Made by a program: the position numbers and the translations under genes | The notes under the pieces: model-generated | The model's database searches: none | What the model saw: only the letters and a program-made list of their open reading frames with translations | Told to the model about the DNA's origin: nothing | Shown: one piece after another, positions 46,935 to 60,271 of the stretch | Layout: each line of letters opens with the position of its first letter | Position numbering within the stretch: position 1 is the first letter of the stretch | Origin: Methylobacillus gramineus | Lineage (GTDB): Bacteria > Pseudomonadota > Gammaproteobacteria > Burkholderiales > Methylophilaceae | Direction of reading: 5' to 3' | DNA: 64,000 nt | Assembly (NCBI RefSeq): GCF_020532675.1 | Contig: NZ_JAJAVE010000001.1 | Span: 1,944,863-2,008,862, forward strand

Positions 46935-46994
46935 AAAAAGGCCGATTACAATTGACCGACCCGGTACGCGAAAGGGTCGGATTATATCCGACCC
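46935..46994 (-). promoter_or_regulatory. attenuator-like RNA between rpsJ and rplC
   Basis: Reading the minus strand, four segments occur: 1 GGGTCGGAT (46994-46986), 2 ATCCGACCC (46982-46974), 3 GGGTCGG (46962-46956), 4 ATCGGCC (46946-46940) then five T. 1:2 pairs over nine bases, 2:3 over seven, and 3:4 over seven with two G-U pairs, forming a terminator with the T run. 2:3 excludes both 1:2 and 3:4, so the region can switch between termination and read-through into rplC. Confidence 0.65.
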
Positions 46995-47010
46995 ACTTCA
47001 AAATTACAAC

Positions 47011-47319
47011 TTACAGCTTGATTTCAACATCAACACCGGCTGGAAGATCCAGCTTCATCAATGCATCAACAGTCTTGTCAGTTGGGTCAACAATGTCCAT
47101 CAGGCGTTGATGAGTACGAATTTCGAACTGATCACGGGATGTCTTGTTAACGTGTGGTGAACGCAGAATATCAAAACGCTCGATACGTGTTGGCAATGGC
47201 ACAGGCCCCTTGACCACAGCACCAGTGCGCTTAGCCGTTTCAACAATTTCAAGCGCAGACTGATCAATCAGACGATAATCAAATGCCTTGAGGCGGATAC
47301 GAATTTTTTGAGCTGCCAT
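47011..47319 (-). CDS. rpsJ: 30S ribosomal protein S10
   Basis: A 102-residue S10 ([40 protein letters not shown]), also the NusE partner in antitermination. The frame opens at 47367, but AAAGGAAA and the family N-terminus [10 protein letters not shown] give the start at 47319. A terminator for tuf lies upstream. Confidence 0.97.
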   Translation of the reverse strand: MAAQKIRIRLKAFDYRLIDQSALEIVETAKRTGAVVKGPVPLPTRIERFDILRSPHVNKTSRDQFEIRTHQRLMDIVDPTDKTVDALMKLDLPAGVDVEIKL

Positions 47320-47355
47320 ATTACTTTCCTTAAAGAGCGGTACTTCCAAAGAGCG

Positions 47356-47385
47356 AAAAGGCCGCAAGCATTAACGCTTGCGGCC
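47356..47385 (-). terminator. terminator after tuf (end of the str operon)
   Basis: On the minus strand GGCCGCAAGC, six-base loop, GCTTGCGGCC, then TTTT. Ten perfect pairs, 12 bases after the tuf stop. Confidence 0.88.
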
Positions 47386-47397
47386 TGACGGGATTAA

Positions 47398-48588
47398 TTA
47401 CTCAAGTACTTTAGCGACGACACCAGCACCAACGGTACGGCCACCTTCACGAATCGCGAAGCGCAGACCTTCTTCCATCGCGATTGGCGCGATCAGCGCT
47501 ACCGTGATAGATACGTTGTCACCAGGCATGACCATTTCAGTACCCGCTGGCAGTTCTACTGCACCAGTCACGTCTGTGGTACGGAAGTAGAATTGTGGAC
47601 GGTAGCCATTGAAGAATGGTGTATGACGACCACCTTCATCTTTACCCAACACGTAGATTTCTGCTGTGAATTTGGTGTGTGGCTTGATGGAGCCCACTTT
47701 AGACAACACTTGACCACGCTCAACTTCTTCACGCTTGGTACCGCGCAGCAGTACGCCTACGTTGTCACCAGCTTGACCTTGATCCAGCAGTTTGCGGAAC
47801 ATTTCAACGCCGGTACAGATGGTCTTCAGGGTTGGCTTCAGACCAACAATTTCGATTTCATCACCAACCTTGACGATGCCGCGCTCGATACGACCTGTCA
47901 CTACGGTACCACGACCGGAGATGGAGAATACGTCTTCTACTGGCATCAGGAATGCGCCGTCAACAGCGCGCTCTGGGGTTGGGATGTAGCTATCCAGGGC
48001 GTCAGCCAAACGGAAGATGGCTGGTTCGCCAATTTCGGATTGGTCACCTTCCAGGGCCAGCTTGGCTGATCCGTGGATGATTGGGGTGTCGTCACCTGGG
48101 AATTCGTATTTGGAAAGCAACTCGCGCACTTCCATTTCAACCAGTTCCAGCAGTTCTGCGTCATCCACCATGTCTGCCTTGTTCAAGAAGACGACGATGT
48201 AAGGTACGCCCACCTGACGTGCCAGCAGGATGTGTTCACGTGTCTGGGGCATTGGGCCGTCAGCAGCGGAACATACCAGGATCGCGCCGTCCATCTGGGC
48301 AGCACCGGTAATCATGTTCTTAACGTAGTCGGCGTGGCCTGGACAGTCAACGTGAGCGTAGTGACGTGCAGCAGTTTCGTACTCAACGTGGGAGGTATTA
48401 ATAGTAATACCACGGGCCTTTTCTTCCGGCGCGTTATCGATCTGGGAGTAGTCCTTGGCTTCACCACCAAATTTCTTGGTCAACACGGTAGTGATCGCAG
48501 CTGTCAGCGTGGTCTTACCATGGTCAACGTGACCAATCGTCCCTACGTTTACGTGCGGTTTCGTCCGCTCAAATTTACCTTTTGCCAT
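47398..48588 (-). CDS. tuf: elongation factor Tu (copy A)
   Basis: A 396-residue EF-Tu with all G motifs: [32 protein letters not shown] and the GSAKLA region. It delivers aminoacyl-tRNA to the ribosome. Last gene of the str operon, 24 bases after fusA. A second copy starts beyond the window end; its visible 233 bases match this gene. Confidence 0.98.
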   Translation of the reverse strand: MAKGKFERTKPHVNVGTIGHVDHGKTTLTAAITTVLTKKFGGEAKDYSQIDNAPEEKARGITINTSHVEYETAARHYAHVDCPGHADYVKNMITGAAQMDGAILVCSAADGPMPQTREHILLARQVGVPYIVVFLNKADMVDDAELLELVEMEVRELLSKYEFPGDDTPIIHGSAKLALEGDQSEIGEPAIFRLADALDSYIPTPERAVDGAFLMPVEDVFSISGRGTVVTGRIERGIVKVGDEIEIVGLKPTLKTICTGVEMFRKLLDQGQAGDNVGVLLRGTKREEVERGQVLSKVGSIKPHTKFTAEIYVLGKDEGGRHTPFFNGYRPQFYFRTTDVTGAVELPAGTEMVMPGDNVSITVALIAPIAMEEGLRFAIREGGRTVGAGVVAKVLE

Positions 48589-48612
48589 TTCCGTTTCCTT
48601 TAATAATAGTGC

Positions 48613-50703
48613 TTATTTCTTGTTAATGATGGCTTCTGCCACGTTTCTTGGCGCTTCAGCATAGTGCTTGAATTCCATACTGTAGCTTGCACGACCTTGC
48701 GACAATGAGCGCACTACAGTGGAGTAGCCGAACATTTCAGCCAGAGGAACTTCAGCACGAATCACCTTGCCGCTTGCGTTATCTTCCATACCTTGAATCA
48801 TACCGCGACGTGAAGACAAGTCACCCATCACATCACCCATATAATCTTCCGGGGTTTCAACTTCAACCGCCATCATAGGCTCCAGCAATATTGGATCTGC
48901 CTTGCGCATACCATCCTTGAAGCCGATCGAAGCCGCCATCTTAAAGGCGTTTTCGTTCGAGTCAACATCATGGTAAGAACCGTCAAACAAAGTAACCTTC
49001 ACATCCACAACCGGGAAGCCTGCCAACACACCGCTAGGGATAGTTTCGCGCAGACCCTTTTCAACCGCAGGGATGAACTCACGAGGTACGGTACCACCCT
49101 TGATCTGGTCGACAAACTCAAAACCCTTACCAGGCTCGTTTGGCTCCATGATCAACCATACGTGACCGTATTGACCCTTACCACCAGACTGCTTAACAAA
49201 CTTGCCCTCAACTTCAACTTTCTTCTTGATCGCTTCACGGTAAGCCACTTGCGGCGCACCTACATTAGCCTCAACGTTGAATTCGCGACGCATACGGTCT
49301 ACCAGAATTTCCAGGTGCAACTCACCCATACCAGAAATAATGGTTTGATTGGTTTCTTCATCAGTGCGAACACGGAAAGACGGATCTTCTTGCGCCAGGC
49401 GGTTCAGGGCAATACCCATTTTTTCCTGGTCAACCTTGGTCTTTGGCTCAACAGCCACGTGAATCACAGGCTCAGGGAATATCATGCGCTCAAGGATGAT
49501 GATGTGATCTGGGTGACACAAAGTATCACCAGTAGTCGCATCCTTCAGACCCACAGCCGCAGCGATGTCGCCGGCACGCACTTCCTTGATTTCCTCACGC
49601 TGATTAGCATGCATCTGCAAGATACGACCCAAGCGCTCTTTTTTGCCCTTGATCGGGTTGTAAACAGTATCACCCGAATTCACCACACCAGAATACACGC
49701 GGAAGAAAATCAACTGCCCAACAAATGGATCAGTCATGATCTTGAATGCCAGCGCAGCAAACTTTTCACTATCGTCAGCCTTACGCTCAACAATCACACC
49801 GTCGTCATCTTCACCCTTGACCGGCGGAATATCCACTGGCGATGGCAGGAAGTCGATCACGGCATCCAGCATACGCTGCACACCCTTGTTCTTGAACGCA
49901 GAACCGCACAACATAGGCTGAATTTCACCAGCCAGAGTACGCGCACGCAAGCCCTTAAGTACATCAGCCTCAGACAGATCGCCGTCTTCAAGGTACTTAT
50001 TCATCAATTCTTCATTGGCTTCAGCAGCAGCTTCCACCATGTTTTCACGCCACTTGTTGCATACCTCAACCAGATCAGCAGGAATCTCGGAATAGTCAAA
50101 CTTGGTACCTTGACTAGCTTCATCCCAAATGATCGATCTCATCTTCATCAAGTCAACCACACCAGTGAAGGTATCTTCTGCACCAATAGGCACGACAACC
50201 GGCACAGGATTCGCCTTCAGGCGTGTCTTGAGCTGATCATAAACCTTGAAGAAATTAGCACCGGTACGGTCCATCTTGTTAATGAACGCCAGACGTGGCA
50301 CACCGTACTTGTTAGCTTGGCGCCATACAGTCTCAGATTGAGGCTGCACACCACCCACCGCACAGTACACCATACAGGCAGCATCCAACACGCGCATGGA
50401 ACGCTCAACTTCAATCGTGAAGTCAACGTGGCCAGGAGTATCAATAATATTAATACGGTGCTCAGGGTAATTACCAGCCATACCCTTCCAGAAAGCAGTA
50501 GTAGCAGCAGAAGTAATAGTAATGCCGCGCTCTTGCTCCTGCTCCATCCAGTCCATGGTGGCAGCGCCATCATGCACTTCACCAATTTTGTGGTTTACAC
50601 CGGTATAAAAAAGAATACGTTCAGTTGTCGTGGTTTTACCAGCGTCAATGTGCGCACTAATACCGATATTACGGTAGCGATCAATAGGAGTTTTACGAGC
50701 CAC
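48613..50703 (-). CDS. fusA: elongation factor G
   Basis: A 696-residue translocation GTPase: [31 protein letters not shown] and [10 protein letters not shown]. Domains II-V follow with [13 protein letters not shown]. It is the standard form in the rpsL-rpsG-fusA-tuf operon. A long ORF on the opposite strand (48970-50766) is a shadow. Confidence 0.98.
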   Translation of the reverse strand: MARKTPIDRYRNIGISAHIDAGKTTTTERILFYTGVNHKIGEVHDGAATMDWMEQEQERGITITSAATTAFWKGMAGNYPEHRINIIDTPGHVDFTIEVERSMRVLDAACMVYCAVGGVQPQSETVWRQANKYGVPRLAFINKMDRTGANFFKVYDQLKTRLKANPVPVVVPIGAEDTFTGVVDLMKMRSIIWDEASQGTKFDYSEIPADLVEVCNKWRENMVEAAAEANEELMNKYLEDGDLSEADVLKGLRARTLAGEIQPMLCGSAFKNKGVQRMLDAVIDFLPSPVDIPPVKGEDDDGVIVERKADDSEKFAALAFKIMTDPFVGQLIFFRVYSGVVNSGDTVYNPIKGKKERLGRILQMHANQREEIKEVRAGDIAAAVGLKDATTGDTLCHPDHIIILERMIFPEPVIHVAVEPKTKVDQEKMGIALNRLAQEDPSFRVRTDEETNQTIISGMGELHLEILVDRMRREFNVEANVGAPQVAYREAIKKKVEVEGKFVKQSGGKGQYGHVWLIMEPNEPGKGFEFVDQIKGGTVPREFIPAVEKGLRETIPSGVLAGFPVVDVKVTLFDGSYHDVDSNENAFKMAASIGFKDGMRKADPILLEPMMAVEVETPEDYMGDVMGDLSSRRGMIQGMEDNASGKVIRAEVPLAEMFGYSTVVRSLSQGRASYSMEFKHYAEAPRNVAEAIINKK

Positions 50704-50748
50704 AGCGATTACCTTTTACTTTTGTTTACTATTGCTTTGTTAAATGGC

Positions 50749-51219
50749 TTAGAAGCGGAAATGTGAGAAGGCCTTGTTGGCTTCTGCCATACGGTGCACT
50801 TCTTCACGCTTCTTCATGGCAGAACCACGACCTTCAGATGCTTCCACCAACTCTGCCGCAAGACGCAAGCCCATGGACTTTTCGCCGCGCTTGCGAGCTG
50901 CATCACGCAACCAGCGCATTGCCAGTGCATTACGACGCGCAGGGCGCACCTCAACAGGCACCTGGTAGTTAGCACCACCAACACGACGGCTCTTCACTTC
51001 AACTACAGGGCGCAGATTACCGATAGCCAGAGTAAATACTTCCAGCGCATCCTTGCCACTCTTTTGTGTAATCTGATCAAATGCGCCGTATAGAATACGT
51101 TCTGCAACCGATTTCTTACCACCGGTCATCAACACATTAACGAACTTTGAAACTTCCTGACTACCGAACTTAGGATCAGGCAGGATGTTACGTTTGGGAA
51201 CTTCTCTACGTCTTGGCAT
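50749..51219 (-). CDS. rpsG: 30S ribosomal protein S7
   Basis: A 156-residue S7 ([40 protein letters not shown]). It starts assembly of the 30S head. In E. coli it autoregulates the str operon from the rpsL-rpsG spacer, which is only 36 bases here. Confidence 0.97.
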   Translation of the reverse strand: MPRRREVPKRNILPDPKFGSQEVSKFVNVLMTGGKKSVAERILYGAFDQITQKSGKDALEVFTLAIGNLRPVVEVKSRRVGGANYQVPVEVRPARRNALAMRWLRDAARKRGEKSMGLRLAAELVEASEGRGSAMKKREEVHRMAEANKAFSHFRF

Positions 51220-51255
51220 GGCTTTCTCGATTCCTTAAACTTTGGGCTGCTGGGA

Positions 51256-51633
51256 TTAAGCAGCCTTAGGGCGCTTAGCACCGTACTTGGAGCGGGATTG
51301 CTTACGGTCTTTAACACCGGCAGTATCTAGGCTACCGCGTACCATGTGGTAACGCACACCCGGCAAATCCTTCACACGACCACCACGCAGCAGCACAACA
51401 GAGTGCTCCTGCAGGTTGTGGCCTTCACCGCCGATATAGCTAATTACTTCATAGCCATTCGTCAGACGAACCTTAGCAACCTTACGCAAGGCTGAGTTAG
51501 GCTTCTTAGGAGTAGTTGTGTAAACGCGAGTACATACCCCACGTTTTTGTGGGCAGCTCTCAAGCGCTGGAACTTTGCTCTTGGTGACTACTTTTTGGCG
51601 CGGCTTGCGCACTAATTGATTGGTGGTTGGCAT
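51256..51633 (-). CDS. rpsL: 30S ribosomal protein S12
   Basis: A 125-residue S12 with the decoding loops [17 protein letters not shown] and [18 protein letters not shown]; the Lys residues altered in streptomycin-resistant mutants are wild type. First gene of the str operon, after the rpoBC terminator. Confidence 0.97.
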   Translation of the reverse strand: MPTTNQLVRKPRQKVVTKSKVPALESCPQKRGVCTRVYTTTPKKPNSALRKVAKVRLTNGYEVISYIGGEGHNLQEHSVVLLRGGRVKDLPGVRYHMVRGSLDTAGVKDRKQSRSKYGAKRPKAA

Positions 51634-51660
51634 AACCTTTAGCCTTTATATTTTAACCGC

Positions 51661-51692
51661 TAAAAATTACGGGATGGCGAAAGGCCATCCCG
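51661..51692 (-). terminator. terminator after rpoC
   Basis: On the minus strand a nine-pair stem (GGGATGGC arm, five-base loop, GCCATCCC arm, with one flanking C-G pair) followed by TAATTTTTA. It separates rpoBC from the str operon. Confidence 0.82.
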
Positions 51693-51728
51693 GAAAACTT
51701 AGCATTTTATTTAGCGTTCAATGTGTTG

Positions 51729-54700
51729 TCAAGCAACCTCAGGATTACCTGATATTTCTTCGACCTTCACTTCGTCAGCTTCTTCGATGAATGCAGGGGC
51801 AGAATCTACACCTGCGGCATTACGCCTACGTGTTTCATGGTAGGCCAGACCAGTACCTGCAGGAATCAAACGACCCACAATCACATTTTCCTTCAGGCCA
51901 CGCAGCTCGTCGCGTTTGCCCAGAATTGCGGCTTCGGTCAGAACTCGTGTTGTTTCCTGGAAGGACGCTGCAGAGATGAATGAATCGGTAGATAGCGAAG
52001 CCTTGGTAATGCCCAGCAACACATACTCGAAACTTGCCGGACGCTGATCTTTATCTTCCGCCAGCACACGTTCGTTCTCTGTCAGCACATCAGCACGTTC
52101 AACTTGCTCACCCAGAATGAAGTTGGCATCACCAGGATCGGTGATACGAACACGACGCAGCATCTGACGTACGATGACTTCAATATGCTTGTCGTTGATC
52201 TTAACGCCCTGCAGGCGGTAAACGTCCTGCACTTCATCAATGATGTAACGCGCCAATGCCTCACGACCTTGCAGCCTCAAGATATCTTGAGGATCTGCCG
52301 GGCCATCAACAATACTTTCACCCTTGGTTACCACTTGACCATCATGCGCAGTCACGTGCTTGTCCTTAGGAATCAGGAACTCGTTGGACACACCGTCTAG
52401 GTCAGTGATGACCAAACGTTGCTTGCCCTTGGTATCCTTACCGAAGGAAATCGTGCCTGTCACTTCAGCCAGCAAGCCAGCATCCTTAGGTGAACGCGCC
52501 TCAAACAACTCAGCAACACGTGGCAGACCACCGGTAATATCACGGGTCTTGGAAGACTCTTGCGGGATACGTGCCAGCACTTCACCCACGCCTACTTCCT
52601 GACCATCCTTGACGGTAATAATGCAACCCAGCTGGAATGTCACATTAACTGAGACATCACCGCCAGCGACCTTGACTTCAACGCCATTGGCATCCAGCAA
52701 TTTAACCTGAGGGCGCAGACCCTTGGACTGACCCGCACGCTGCTTGGGATCGATAACCACCAAGGAAGACAAGCCCGTCACTTCATCTACCTGCTTGGCG
52801 ACGGTAACGCCTTCTTCCACGTTCTCAAACTTCACGCGACCAGCGTACTCGGTAATGATCGGACGAGTATGTGGATCCCATGTCGCCAGTGCCTGACCCG
52901 CCTTGACTTGCTTACCATCGGTAATTTGCAAGGTCGCACCATATGGCACCTTGTGACGCTCACGCTCACGGCCGTTTTCGTCCTGGATAATAGCTTCACC
53001 ATTACGTGAAATCACAACCTGCTCGCTTCTGGCATTGGTGACATAACGCATAGTGGAAGTGAAGCGCACGATACCATTAGACTTGCTCTCAACCTGGCTC
53101 ACAGAAGCCGCACGCGATACCGCACCCCCAATGTGGAAGGTACGCATGGTCAACTGAGTGCCTGGCTCACCAATGGATTGCGCAGCAATCACACCAACAG
53201 CTTCACCCATATTGATCAGGCGACCACGTCCCAAGTCACGACCATAACATTTGGCACAAATACCGTAGCGCGTATCGCAAGTCAGGGCAGTACGCACCTT
53301 GACTTCATCAATACCCAAGGCATCAATCTGTTCAACTTCATCCTCAGTAAACAGGGTACCCGCTGGATACACCACTTCCTGAGTTTCAAGATTCACCACA
53401 TCCAATGCCGCTACGCGACCCAGGATACGATCATGCAATGGCTCAACCACTTCACCACCCTTGACCAGGGCCTTAGTAAACAGACCTTCTACGGTGCCGC
53501 AATCATGCTCGGTCACCACCAGATCCTGCGTCACATCAACCAGACGACGCGTCAGGTAACCGGAGTTAGCTGTTTTCAACGCAGTATCTGCCAGACCCTT
53601 ACGCGCACCGTGGGTGGAAATAAAGTACTGCAATACGTTCAAACCATCACGGAAGTTAGCAATAATCGGCGTTTCAATGATGGAACCATCCGGCTTCGCC
53701 ATCAGGCCACGCATACCAGCCAGCTGACGTACCTGAGCTGCGGAACCACGGGCACCAGAGTCGGCCATCATGTAAATCGCATTGAAGGATTCTTGCTTGA
53801 TGTCCTTGCCGTCAGCATCCTTGGCGATCGAACCATCAGCCTCGTAGACCGTTTCTTCACGCAACTGCTTCATCATGGCGTCGGCCACCTTATCACCGGC
53901 ACGACCCCAGATATCGACGACCTTGTTGTAACGCTCGCCCTGGGTCACCAGACCGGAGACGTACTGATCTTCGATTTCCTTCACTTCAGCTTCAGCAGAA
54001 GCAATCAACTGCTCCTTCTCAGGCGGAACCAGCATATCGTTGATACTGATAGAGATACCGGCACGTGTTGCATAGGTGTAGCCTGTGTACATCAGTTTGT
54101 CAGCGAAAATCACCGTTTCGCGAATGCCCACCTTACGGAAGCTGGCATTGATCAAGCGAGAGATTTCTTTTTTCTTCAGCGCCTTGTCAATCACACTGAA
54201 TGACAGGCCTGGTGGCAGAATTTCTGACAACAGCGCACGACCCACCGTAGTTTCATAGCGGGTAATCTTTTCATGCTTCTGACCGTCCAGATCTACATCG
54301 TATTCACGGATACGTACTGTGATCCGTGCATGCAAATCAATCAGGCCGTTATCATAAACACGCTGGACTTCAGACACATTGGCAAAACGCATGCCTTCAC
54401 CACGCGCAGACTTCTTCTCACGCGTCATGTAGTACAGACCCAACACGATATCCTGTGAAGGCACAATGATAGGTTCGCCGTTGGCTGGGGACAGCACATT
54501 GTTGGAGGCCAGCATCAGTGTGCGTGCTTCCATTTGCGCTTCCAGGCTCAATGGTACGTGAACCGCCATCTGGTCACCGTCAAAGTCGGCGTTGAAGGCA
54601 GCACACACCAATGGGTGCAACTGAATTGCCTTACCTTCAATCAAGGTCGGCTCAAAGGCCTGAATACCCAGACGGTGCAATGTAGGTGCACGGTTCAACA

Positions 54701-55964
54701 ATACAGGATGCTCGCGAATCACGTCTTCAAGGATATCCCAGACTTCTGGTCCTTCCTCTTCAACCTTCTTCTTGGCCGCCTTGATGGTGGTTGCTAGACC
54801 TAACACTTCCAGCTTGTGGAAAATAAACGGCTTGAACAACTCAAGCGCCATTTTCTTCGGCAAACCGCACTGATGCAGCTTCAATTGCGGGCCCACCACG
54901 ATCACGGAACGACCGGAGTAATCCACACGCTTACCGAGCAAGTTCTGACGGAAACGACCGCCCTTACCCTTGATCATGTCAGCCAGTGACTTCAATGGGC
55001 GCTTGTTAGCACCAGTCATGACCTTGCCGCGACGGCCATTATCCAACAAGGAGTCAACCGCTTCCTGCAACATACGCTTTTCGTTACGCACGATGATTTC
55101 TGGCGCCTTCAGCTCCAGCAAACGCTTCAAACGGTTGTTACGGTTAATTACACGGCGATACAGATCGTTCAGATCGGAAGTTGCAAAACGTCCACCATCC
55201 AGCGGCACCAATGGGCGCAATTCTGGCGGCAATACTGGCAACACTTCCAGGATCATCCATTCTGGCTTGATGCCAGACTTCTGGAAAGCTTCCAGCACCT
55301 TCAGACGCTTGGCCAGCTTCTTGATCTTGGCTTCAGAACCAGTTTCACCCAGTTCGCGGCGTAATCTTTCGATTTCAGTGTGTACGTCCATGGTACGCAG
55401 GAGCTCACGCACAGCTTCAGCACCCATCACAGCACTGAATTCATCGCCGTATTCTTCCACCTTGGCCAGGTAGTCATCTTCAGTCAGCAACTGAGCACGC
55501 GTTAGCGGTGTCATGCCTGGATCGATAACAATGTATGCCTCAAAGTAGAGCACGCGCTCAATATCACGCAAGGCAATATCCAGCACCATGCCCAAACGGC
55601 TTGGCAGGGACTTCAAGAACCAGATATGCGCGACCGGGCTGGCAAGCTCAATGTGCGCCATACGCTCACGACGCACCTTGGACAGGGTCACTTCAACGCC
55701 GCACTTCTCGCAGATTACACCGCGATGCTTGAGGCGCTTGTACTTACCACACAAACATTCATAGTCTTTGATCGGGCCAAAAATCTTGGCGCAGAACAAA
55801 CCGTCACGCTCAGGCTTGAACGTACGATAGTTAATAGTCTCAGGCTTCTTGACCTCACCGTAAGACCAGGAGCGAATCTTCTCAGGAGATGCCAAGGCAA
55901 TCTTGATGGCATCAAACTCTTCTTCCTGAGTGACCTGCTTGAATAAATCTAATAGAGCTTTCAC
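51729..55964 (-). CDS. rpoC: RNA polymerase subunit beta'
   Basis: A 1411-residue beta' subunit. The first zinc finger ([20 protein letters not shown], near residue 70), the catalytic Mg2+-binding NADFDGDQM (near residue 460) and the second zinc site ([16 protein letters not shown]) are intact. It lies 12 bases after rpoB. Confidence 0.98.
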   Translation of the reverse strand: MKALLDLFKQVTQEEEFDAIKIALASPEKIRSWSYGEVKKPETINYRTFKPERDGLFCAKIFGPIKDYECLCGKYKRLKHRGVICEKCGVEVTLSKVRRERMAHIELASPVAHIWFLKSLPSRLGMVLDIALRDIERVLYFEAYIVIDPGMTPLTRAQLLTEDDYLAKVEEYGDEFSAVMGAEAVRELLRTMDVHTEIERLRRELGETGSEAKIKKLAKRLKVLEAFQKSGIKPEWMILEVLPVLPPELRPLVPLDGGRFATSDLNDLYRRVINRNNRLKRLLELKAPEIIVRNEKRMLQEAVDSLLDNGRRGKVMTGANKRPLKSLADMIKGKGGRFRQNLLGKRVDYSGRSVIVVGPQLKLHQCGLPKKMALELFKPFIFHKLEVLGLATTIKAAKKKVEEEGPEVWDILEDVIREHPVLLNRAPTLHRLGIQAFEPTLIEGKAIQLHPLVCAAFNADFDGDQMAVHVPLSLEAQMEARTLMLASNNVLSPANGEPIIVPSQDIVLGLYYMTREKKSARGEGMRFANVSEVQRVYDNGLIDLHARITVRIREYDVDLDGQKHEKITRYETTVGRALLSEILPPGLSFSVIDKALKKKEISRLINASFRKVGIRETVIFADKLMYTGYTYATRAGISISINDMLVPPEKEQLIASAEAEVKEIEDQYVSGLVTQGERYNKVVDIWGRAGDKVADAMMKQLREETVYEADGSIAKDADGKDIKQESFNAIYMMADSGARGSAAQVRQLAGMRGLMAKPDGSIIETPIIANFRDGLNVLQYFISTHGARKGLADTALKTANSGYLTRRLVDVTQDLVVTEHDCGTVEGLFTKALVKGGEVVEPLHDRILGRVAALDVVNLETQEVVYPAGTLFTEDEVEQIDALGIDEVKVRTALTCDTRYGICAKCYGRDLGRGRLINMGEAVGVIAAQSIGEPGTQLTMRTFHIGGAVSRAASVSQVESKSNGIVRFTSTMRYVTNARSEQVVISRNGEAIIQDENGRERERHKVPYGATLQITDGKQVKAGQALATWDPHTRPIITEYAGRVKFENVEEGVTVAKQVDEVTGLSSLVVIDPKQRAGQSKGLRPQVKLLDANGVEVKVAGGDVSVNVTFQLGCIITVKDGQEVGVGEVLARIPQESSKTRDITGGLPRVAELFEARSPKDAGLLAEVTGTISFGKDTKGKQRLVITDLDGVSNEFLIPKDKHVTAHDGQVVTKGESIVDGPADPQDILRLQGREALARYIIDEVQDVYRLQGVKINDKHIEVIVRQMLRRVRITDPGDANFILGEQVERADVLTENERVLAEDKDQRPASFEYVLLGITKASLSTDSFISAASFQETTRVLTEAAILGKRDELRGLKENVIVGRLIPAGTGLAYHETRRRNAAGVDSAPAFIEEADEVKVEEISGNPEVA

Positions 55965-55976
55965 GCGCGTTTCTCC

Positions 55977-58900
55977 TTAGTTGCGGTCAAGATCAATATC
56001 GATAGCGAGCGAGCGGATTTCCTTCACCAACACATTGAAGGACTCTGGCATGCCAGCGTCAATCTTATGCTCACCCTTAACGATGTTTTCATATACCTTG
56101 GTACGGCCAGATACGTCATCTGATTTGACCGTGAGCATTTCTTGCAAGGTATAGGCAGCACCGTAGGCTTCCAGCGCCCAGACTTCCATTTCACCAAAAC
56201 GCTGACCACCAAACTGGGCTTTACCGCCAAGTGGCTGCTGAGTCACCAGCGAGTAAGGACCCGTAGAACGGGCATGCATCTTGTCATCGACCAAGTGATG
56301 CAGTTTCAGTACGTGCATATAGCCAACAGTGACCGGACGCTCAAAAGCCTCACCGGAGCGACCATCAAACAGTTTGACTTGAGTTTTGCCTGCAGCAAAC
56401 TGAAGCTGCTTGGTACGTGCATCATCATCAGGGAAAGCCAGATCCAGCATGGCACGGATATCTGTTTCCGCTGCACCGTCAAATACAGGGGTTGCAAACG
56501 GCACGCCACCTTGCAGGTTCTTCGCGAGCTCGAACACTTCAATATCCGTCAAGGACTTGATGTCTTCACTCTTGCCACTGGTGTCGTTATAAATCTGCTC
56601 AAGGAACTTACGCACTTCCGTCGCCTTGGCTTGAGCCTGCAGCATGGCGTTGATACGAATACCCAAGCCTTTAGCGGCCCAACCCAGGTGCACTTCCAGA
56701 ATCTGACCGATATTCATCCGTGAAGGAACGCCCAGCGGGTTCAGCACAATATCCATAGGGGTACCGTCTGCCATGTGCGGCATATCTTCAATCGGCACAA
56801 TTTTGGACACCACACCCTTGTTACCGTGACGACCGGCCATCTTGTCACCAGGCTGGATGCGACGCTTGACTGCCAGGTAAACCTTGACCATCTTCTGTAC
56901 ACCAGGTGGCAACTCATCGCCCTGAGTCAGCTTGCGCTTCTTCTCTTCAAACTTGCTATCGAACTCGATACGCGCTTGTGACAAGCTGTCACGCAGCTGT
57001 TCCAGTTGACGTGCGGTCTCTTCTTCGCTGAGGCGAATATCAAACCAATCGTAACGTGGCAGGCTTTCCAGATATTCTGCAGAAAGTGTTTCGCCCTTCT
57101 TCAGTTTCTGTGGACCACCAGTCGCAACCTTACCTTCGATCAGGCGACGGATACGACCAAAAGCATCGTCTTCCACAATACGCATCTGGTCAGCCAGATC
57201 CTGCTTGTAGTTACCAAGCTGGTCATCAATGATTTGCTGCGCACGTGCATCACGATCAATACCTTCGCGTGTAAACACCTGCACATCAATCACGGTGCCG
57301 GACATGCCGGAAGGCACACGCAGGGAAGTATCCTTAACGTCAGAAGCCTTCTCTCCGAAAATGGCACGCAACAGTTTTTCTTCTGGTGTCAGCTGGGTTT
57401 CACCCTTAGGTGTCACCTTACCCACCAATACATCACCAGCTTCAACTTCAGCGCCGATATAAATAATACCGGAGTCATCCAGACGGCCCAGCATACGCTC
57501 GGACAGGTTGGAGATATCACGGGTAATTTCTTCAGCACCCAGCTTGGTATCACGGGCAACCACTGACAACTCTTCAATATGGATGGATGTGTAACGGTCA
57601 TCCGCTACCACACGCTCCGAGATCAGGATCGAGTCCTCAAAGTTGTAGCCATTCCATGGCATAAATGCCACGAGCATGTTTTGCCCCAGTGCCAGCTCAC
57701 CCATATCAGTGGATGCGCCATCGGCAATCACATCACCACGCGCCAGCACATCACCAATGTTGACCAATGGACGCTGGTTAATATTGGTATTCTGGTTGGA
57801 ACGGGTGTACTTGATCAGATTGTATATATCAACACCGACTTCACCGGCTGCAGCTTCATCATCATGCACACGCACCACGATACGGCTGGAATCTACATAA
57901 TCCACAATACCACCACGACGTGCAGTCACGACAGTGCCAGAGTCAACCGCAACAGTACGTTCAATGCCGGTACCCACGACGGCTTTTTCAGCACGCAGAC
58001 ATGGCACAGCTTGACGCTGCATGTTGGCACCCATCAAGGCACGGTTCGCATCATCGTGTTCCAGGAATGGAATGAGTGATGCCGCTACCGAAACGATCTG
58101 GCCTGGCGCGACGTCCATGTACTGAACACGGTCAGGCTGAGCCATCGTGAATTCGTTATGGTAACGCGCAGAGATCAGCTCCTCCCTGAAGCCACCCTTT
58201 GCATCCAGCTCAGAGTTAGCCTGGGCGATCATGTACTGGCTTTCCTCAATCGCGGAAAGGAAGTCAATCGTAGCACTAACCTTGTTGTCTTCAACACGGC
58301 GATAAGGCGTTTCCAGGAAGCCGTACTTATTAGTACGCGCATACAATGCCAATGAGTTGATCAGACCGATGTTCGGGCCTTCTGGTGTTTCAATCGGACA
58401 GACACGACCATAATGCGTGGTATGTACGTCACGCACTTCAAAGCCAGCACGTTCACGTGTCAAGCCGCCTGGTCCCAGAGCTGAAACACGGCGTTTGTGC
58501 GTGATTTCAGACAATGGATTGGTTTGATCCATAAACTGCGACAATTGTGAAGAACCAAAGAACTCACGAATCGCACTAGATACAGGCTTGGCGTTGATCA
58601 GGTCATGCGGCATCAGGTTATCTGATTCCGCCTGGCTCAAACGCTCTTTTACCGCACGCTCCACACGTACCAGACCAGCACGGAACTGGTTTTCAGCCAA
58701 CTCACCCACGGAACGGATACGACGATTACCCAAGTGATCAATATCATCGATTTCACCGCGACCATTGCGCAGTTCAATCAATACAGCAATCACCGCCAGA
58801 ATATCGTCATTGGCAAGTATGCCAGCACCTTCAGCACCTTGTGGACCGATTTTCTCATAGAAACGACGCAACCAGGCCGCTGTACGCTCTTCAATCTTCT

Positions 58901-60149
58901 CAGGGAAGGCGCGACGGTTGAATTTCATGCGACCAACAACAGACAGATCATAACGATCTTCATTGAAGAACAGACCTTCAAACAACGCCTGCACCGCATC
59001 TTCAGTTGGCGGCTCGCCAGGACGCATCATGCGATAAATGGCAACGCGTGCACTGTACTGATCCGGGATTTCATCAATACGCAATGTTTGAGAAATATAG
59101 TCACCATGATCAAGATCATTTGCATACAAAGTGCTGATCTTAGCTACTTCAGCTTCACGCAATTTATCCATCACAGATTCAGTGATTTCGTCGTTGGCAT
59201 TGGCCACCACTTCACCAGTGGATTTATCAACTACACTTGCAGACAACGCACGACCCAAGATGAACTCTTCTGGGACGGTAATCTTGCTGATACCCGCTTT
59301 TTCCATTTCACGGATATGCTTGACAGTAATACGCTTATCCTTGGCAACAATGGCATTACCATCTTTGTCCAGGATATCGAATTTAGCGATTTCGCCACGC
59401 AGACGCTCAGGCACCAGTTCAAACTGGATACCCTTCTTAGCAATATGGAAGGTATCGAAATCGTAGAATGTTTGCAGAATCTGCTCTGGTGTATAACCCA
59501 GCGCCTTCAGCAGGATGGTGACCGGCATTTTACGGCGGCGATCCACACGGAAATACAGGTAATCCTTAGGGTCAAACTCAAAGTCCAACCATGAACCACG
59601 GTAAGGAATAATACGTGCAGAGAACAAGAGCTTGCCCGAGCTATGGGTCTTACCTCTATCGTGTTCAAAGAACACACCAGGACTACGGTGCAACTGGGAA
59701 ACGATGACACGCTCTGTACCATTGATCACGAAAGAACCATTTTCGGTCATCAGAGGCAATTCGCCCATGTAGACTTCCTGCTCTTTCACTTCCTTGACCG
59801 TAGGCTTGGAAGCTTCTTTATCCATGATAGTCAGACGGACTTTGACTCGCAGAGGAGCTGCGTAAGTCAGGCCACGCTGCTGACATTCCTTGACGTCAAA
59901 CGGCTCTTGACCAAGGTTATAACTGACAAAATCCAACCGTGCATTGCCAGAATGGCTGACGATAGGAAAAACCGAACTGAACGCTGCTTGCAGACCTGCA
60001 TCTGTGCGCTTGTCAGCATGAACATCGGCTTGTAAAAATGCCGCGTAGGACTCCAATTGCATGGCGAGCAGGTAAGGAACTTCCTGCACGCTTTCGCGTT
60101 TGGCGAAACTTTTACGCAGACGTTTCTTTTCGGTAAAGGAATAGCTCAT
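55977..60149 (-). CDS. rpoB: RNA polymerase subunit beta
   Basis: A 1390-residue beta subunit. The rifampicin region is wild type ([20 protein letters not shown] followed by [12 protein letters not shown]). It follows a 122-base spacer with two hairpins after rplL. Confidence 0.98.
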   Translation of the reverse strand: MSYSFTEKKRLRKSFAKRESVQEVPYLLAMQLESYAAFLQADVHADKRTDAGLQAAFSSVFPIVSHSGNARLDFVSYNLGQEPFDVKECQQRGLTYAAPLRVKVRLTIMDKEASKPTVKEVKEQEVYMGELPLMTENGSFVINGTERVIVSQLHRSPGVFFEHDRGKTHSSGKLLFSARIIPYRGSWLDFEFDPKDYLYFRVDRRRKMPVTILLKALGYTPEQILQTFYDFDTFHIAKKGIQFELVPERLRGEIAKFDILDKDGNAIVAKDKRITVKHIREMEKAGISKITVPEEFILGRALSASVVDKSTGEVVANANDEITESVMDKLREAEVAKISTLYANDLDHGDYISQTLRIDEIPDQYSARVAIYRMMRPGEPPTEDAVQALFEGLFFNEDRYDLSVVGRMKFNRRAFPEKIEERTAAWLRRFYEKIGPQGAEGAGILANDDILAVIAVLIELRNGRGEIDDIDHLGNRRIRSVGELAENQFRAGLVRVERAVKERLSQAESDNLMPHDLINAKPVSSAIREFFGSSQLSQFMDQTNPLSEITHKRRVSALGPGGLTRERAGFEVRDVHTTHYGRVCPIETPEGPNIGLINSLALYARTNKYGFLETPYRRVEDNKVSATIDFLSAIEESQYMIAQANSELDAKGGFREELISARYHNEFTMAQPDRVQYMDVAPGQIVSVAASLIPFLEHDDANRALMGANMQRQAVPCLRAEKAVVGTGIERTVAVDSGTVVTARRGGIVDYVDSSRIVVRVHDDEAAAGEVGVDIYNLIKYTRSNQNTNINQRPLVNIGDVLARGDVIADGASTDMGELALGQNMLVAFMPWNGYNFEDSILISERVVADDRYTSIHIEELSVVARDTKLGAEEITRDISNLSERMLGRLDDSGIIYIGAEVEAGDVLVGKVTPKGETQLTPEEKLLRAIFGEKASDVKDTSLRVPSGMSGTVIDVQVFTREGIDRDARAQQIIDDQLGNYKQDLADQMRIVEDDAFGRIRRLIEGKVATGGPQKLKKGETLSAEYLESLPRYDWFDIRLSEEETARQLEQLRDSLSQARIEFDSKFEEKKRKLTQGDELPPGVQKMVKVYLAVKRRIQPGDKMAGRHGNKGVVSKIVPIEDMPHMADGTPMDIVLNPLGVPSRMNIGQILEVHLGWAAKGLGIRINAMLQAQAKATEVRKFLEQIYNDTSGKSEDIKSLTDIEVFELAKNLQGGVPFATPVFDGAAETDIRAMLDLAFPDDDARTKQLQFAAGKTQVKLFDGRSGEAFERPVTVGYMHVLKLHHLVDDKMHARSTGPYSLVTQQPLGGKAQFGGQRFGEMEVWALEAYGAAYTLQEMLTVKSDDVSGRTKVYENIVKGEHKIDAGMPESFNVLVKEIRSLAIDIDLDRN

Positions 60150-60174
60150 AGCATCTCCTGAGGATAGAGGGCAG

Positions 60175-60204
60175 AAGACAGCAGACCAAGAGGACTGCTG
60201 TCTT
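60175..60204 (-). other. hairpin 2 in the rplL-rpoB spacer
   Basis: AAGACAGCAG and CTGCTGTCTT pair over ten bases around a ten-base loop. Its place matches the E. coli attenuator/RNase III region that lowers rpoBC relative to rplJL. Confidence 0.6.
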
Positions 60205-60225
60205 CTAACTTCTTAAAATGGTGAA

Positions 60226-60247
60226 GGCTGACAGTTTCCTGTCAGCC
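60226..60247 (-). other. hairpin 1 in the rplL-rpoB spacer
   Basis: GGCTGACAG, loop of four, CTGTCAGCC: nine perfect pairs, 24 bases after rplL. No T run follows, so it is more likely a partial attenuator or processing stem than a full terminator. Confidence 0.6.
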
Positions 60248-60271
60248 CATGCACTACGATTTACTGCGGTA

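Noticed and set aside
48970..50766. A 598-codon ORF antisense to fusA
   Set aside because: It mirrors the codon bias of fusA, has no ribosome site or recognisable domain, and fusA is certain.
53133..54203. A 356-codon ORF antisense to rpoC, and a 286-codon one antisense to rpoB (58734-59594)
   Set aside because: Both are shadows of highly expressed, conserved genes with biased codons; no family features.
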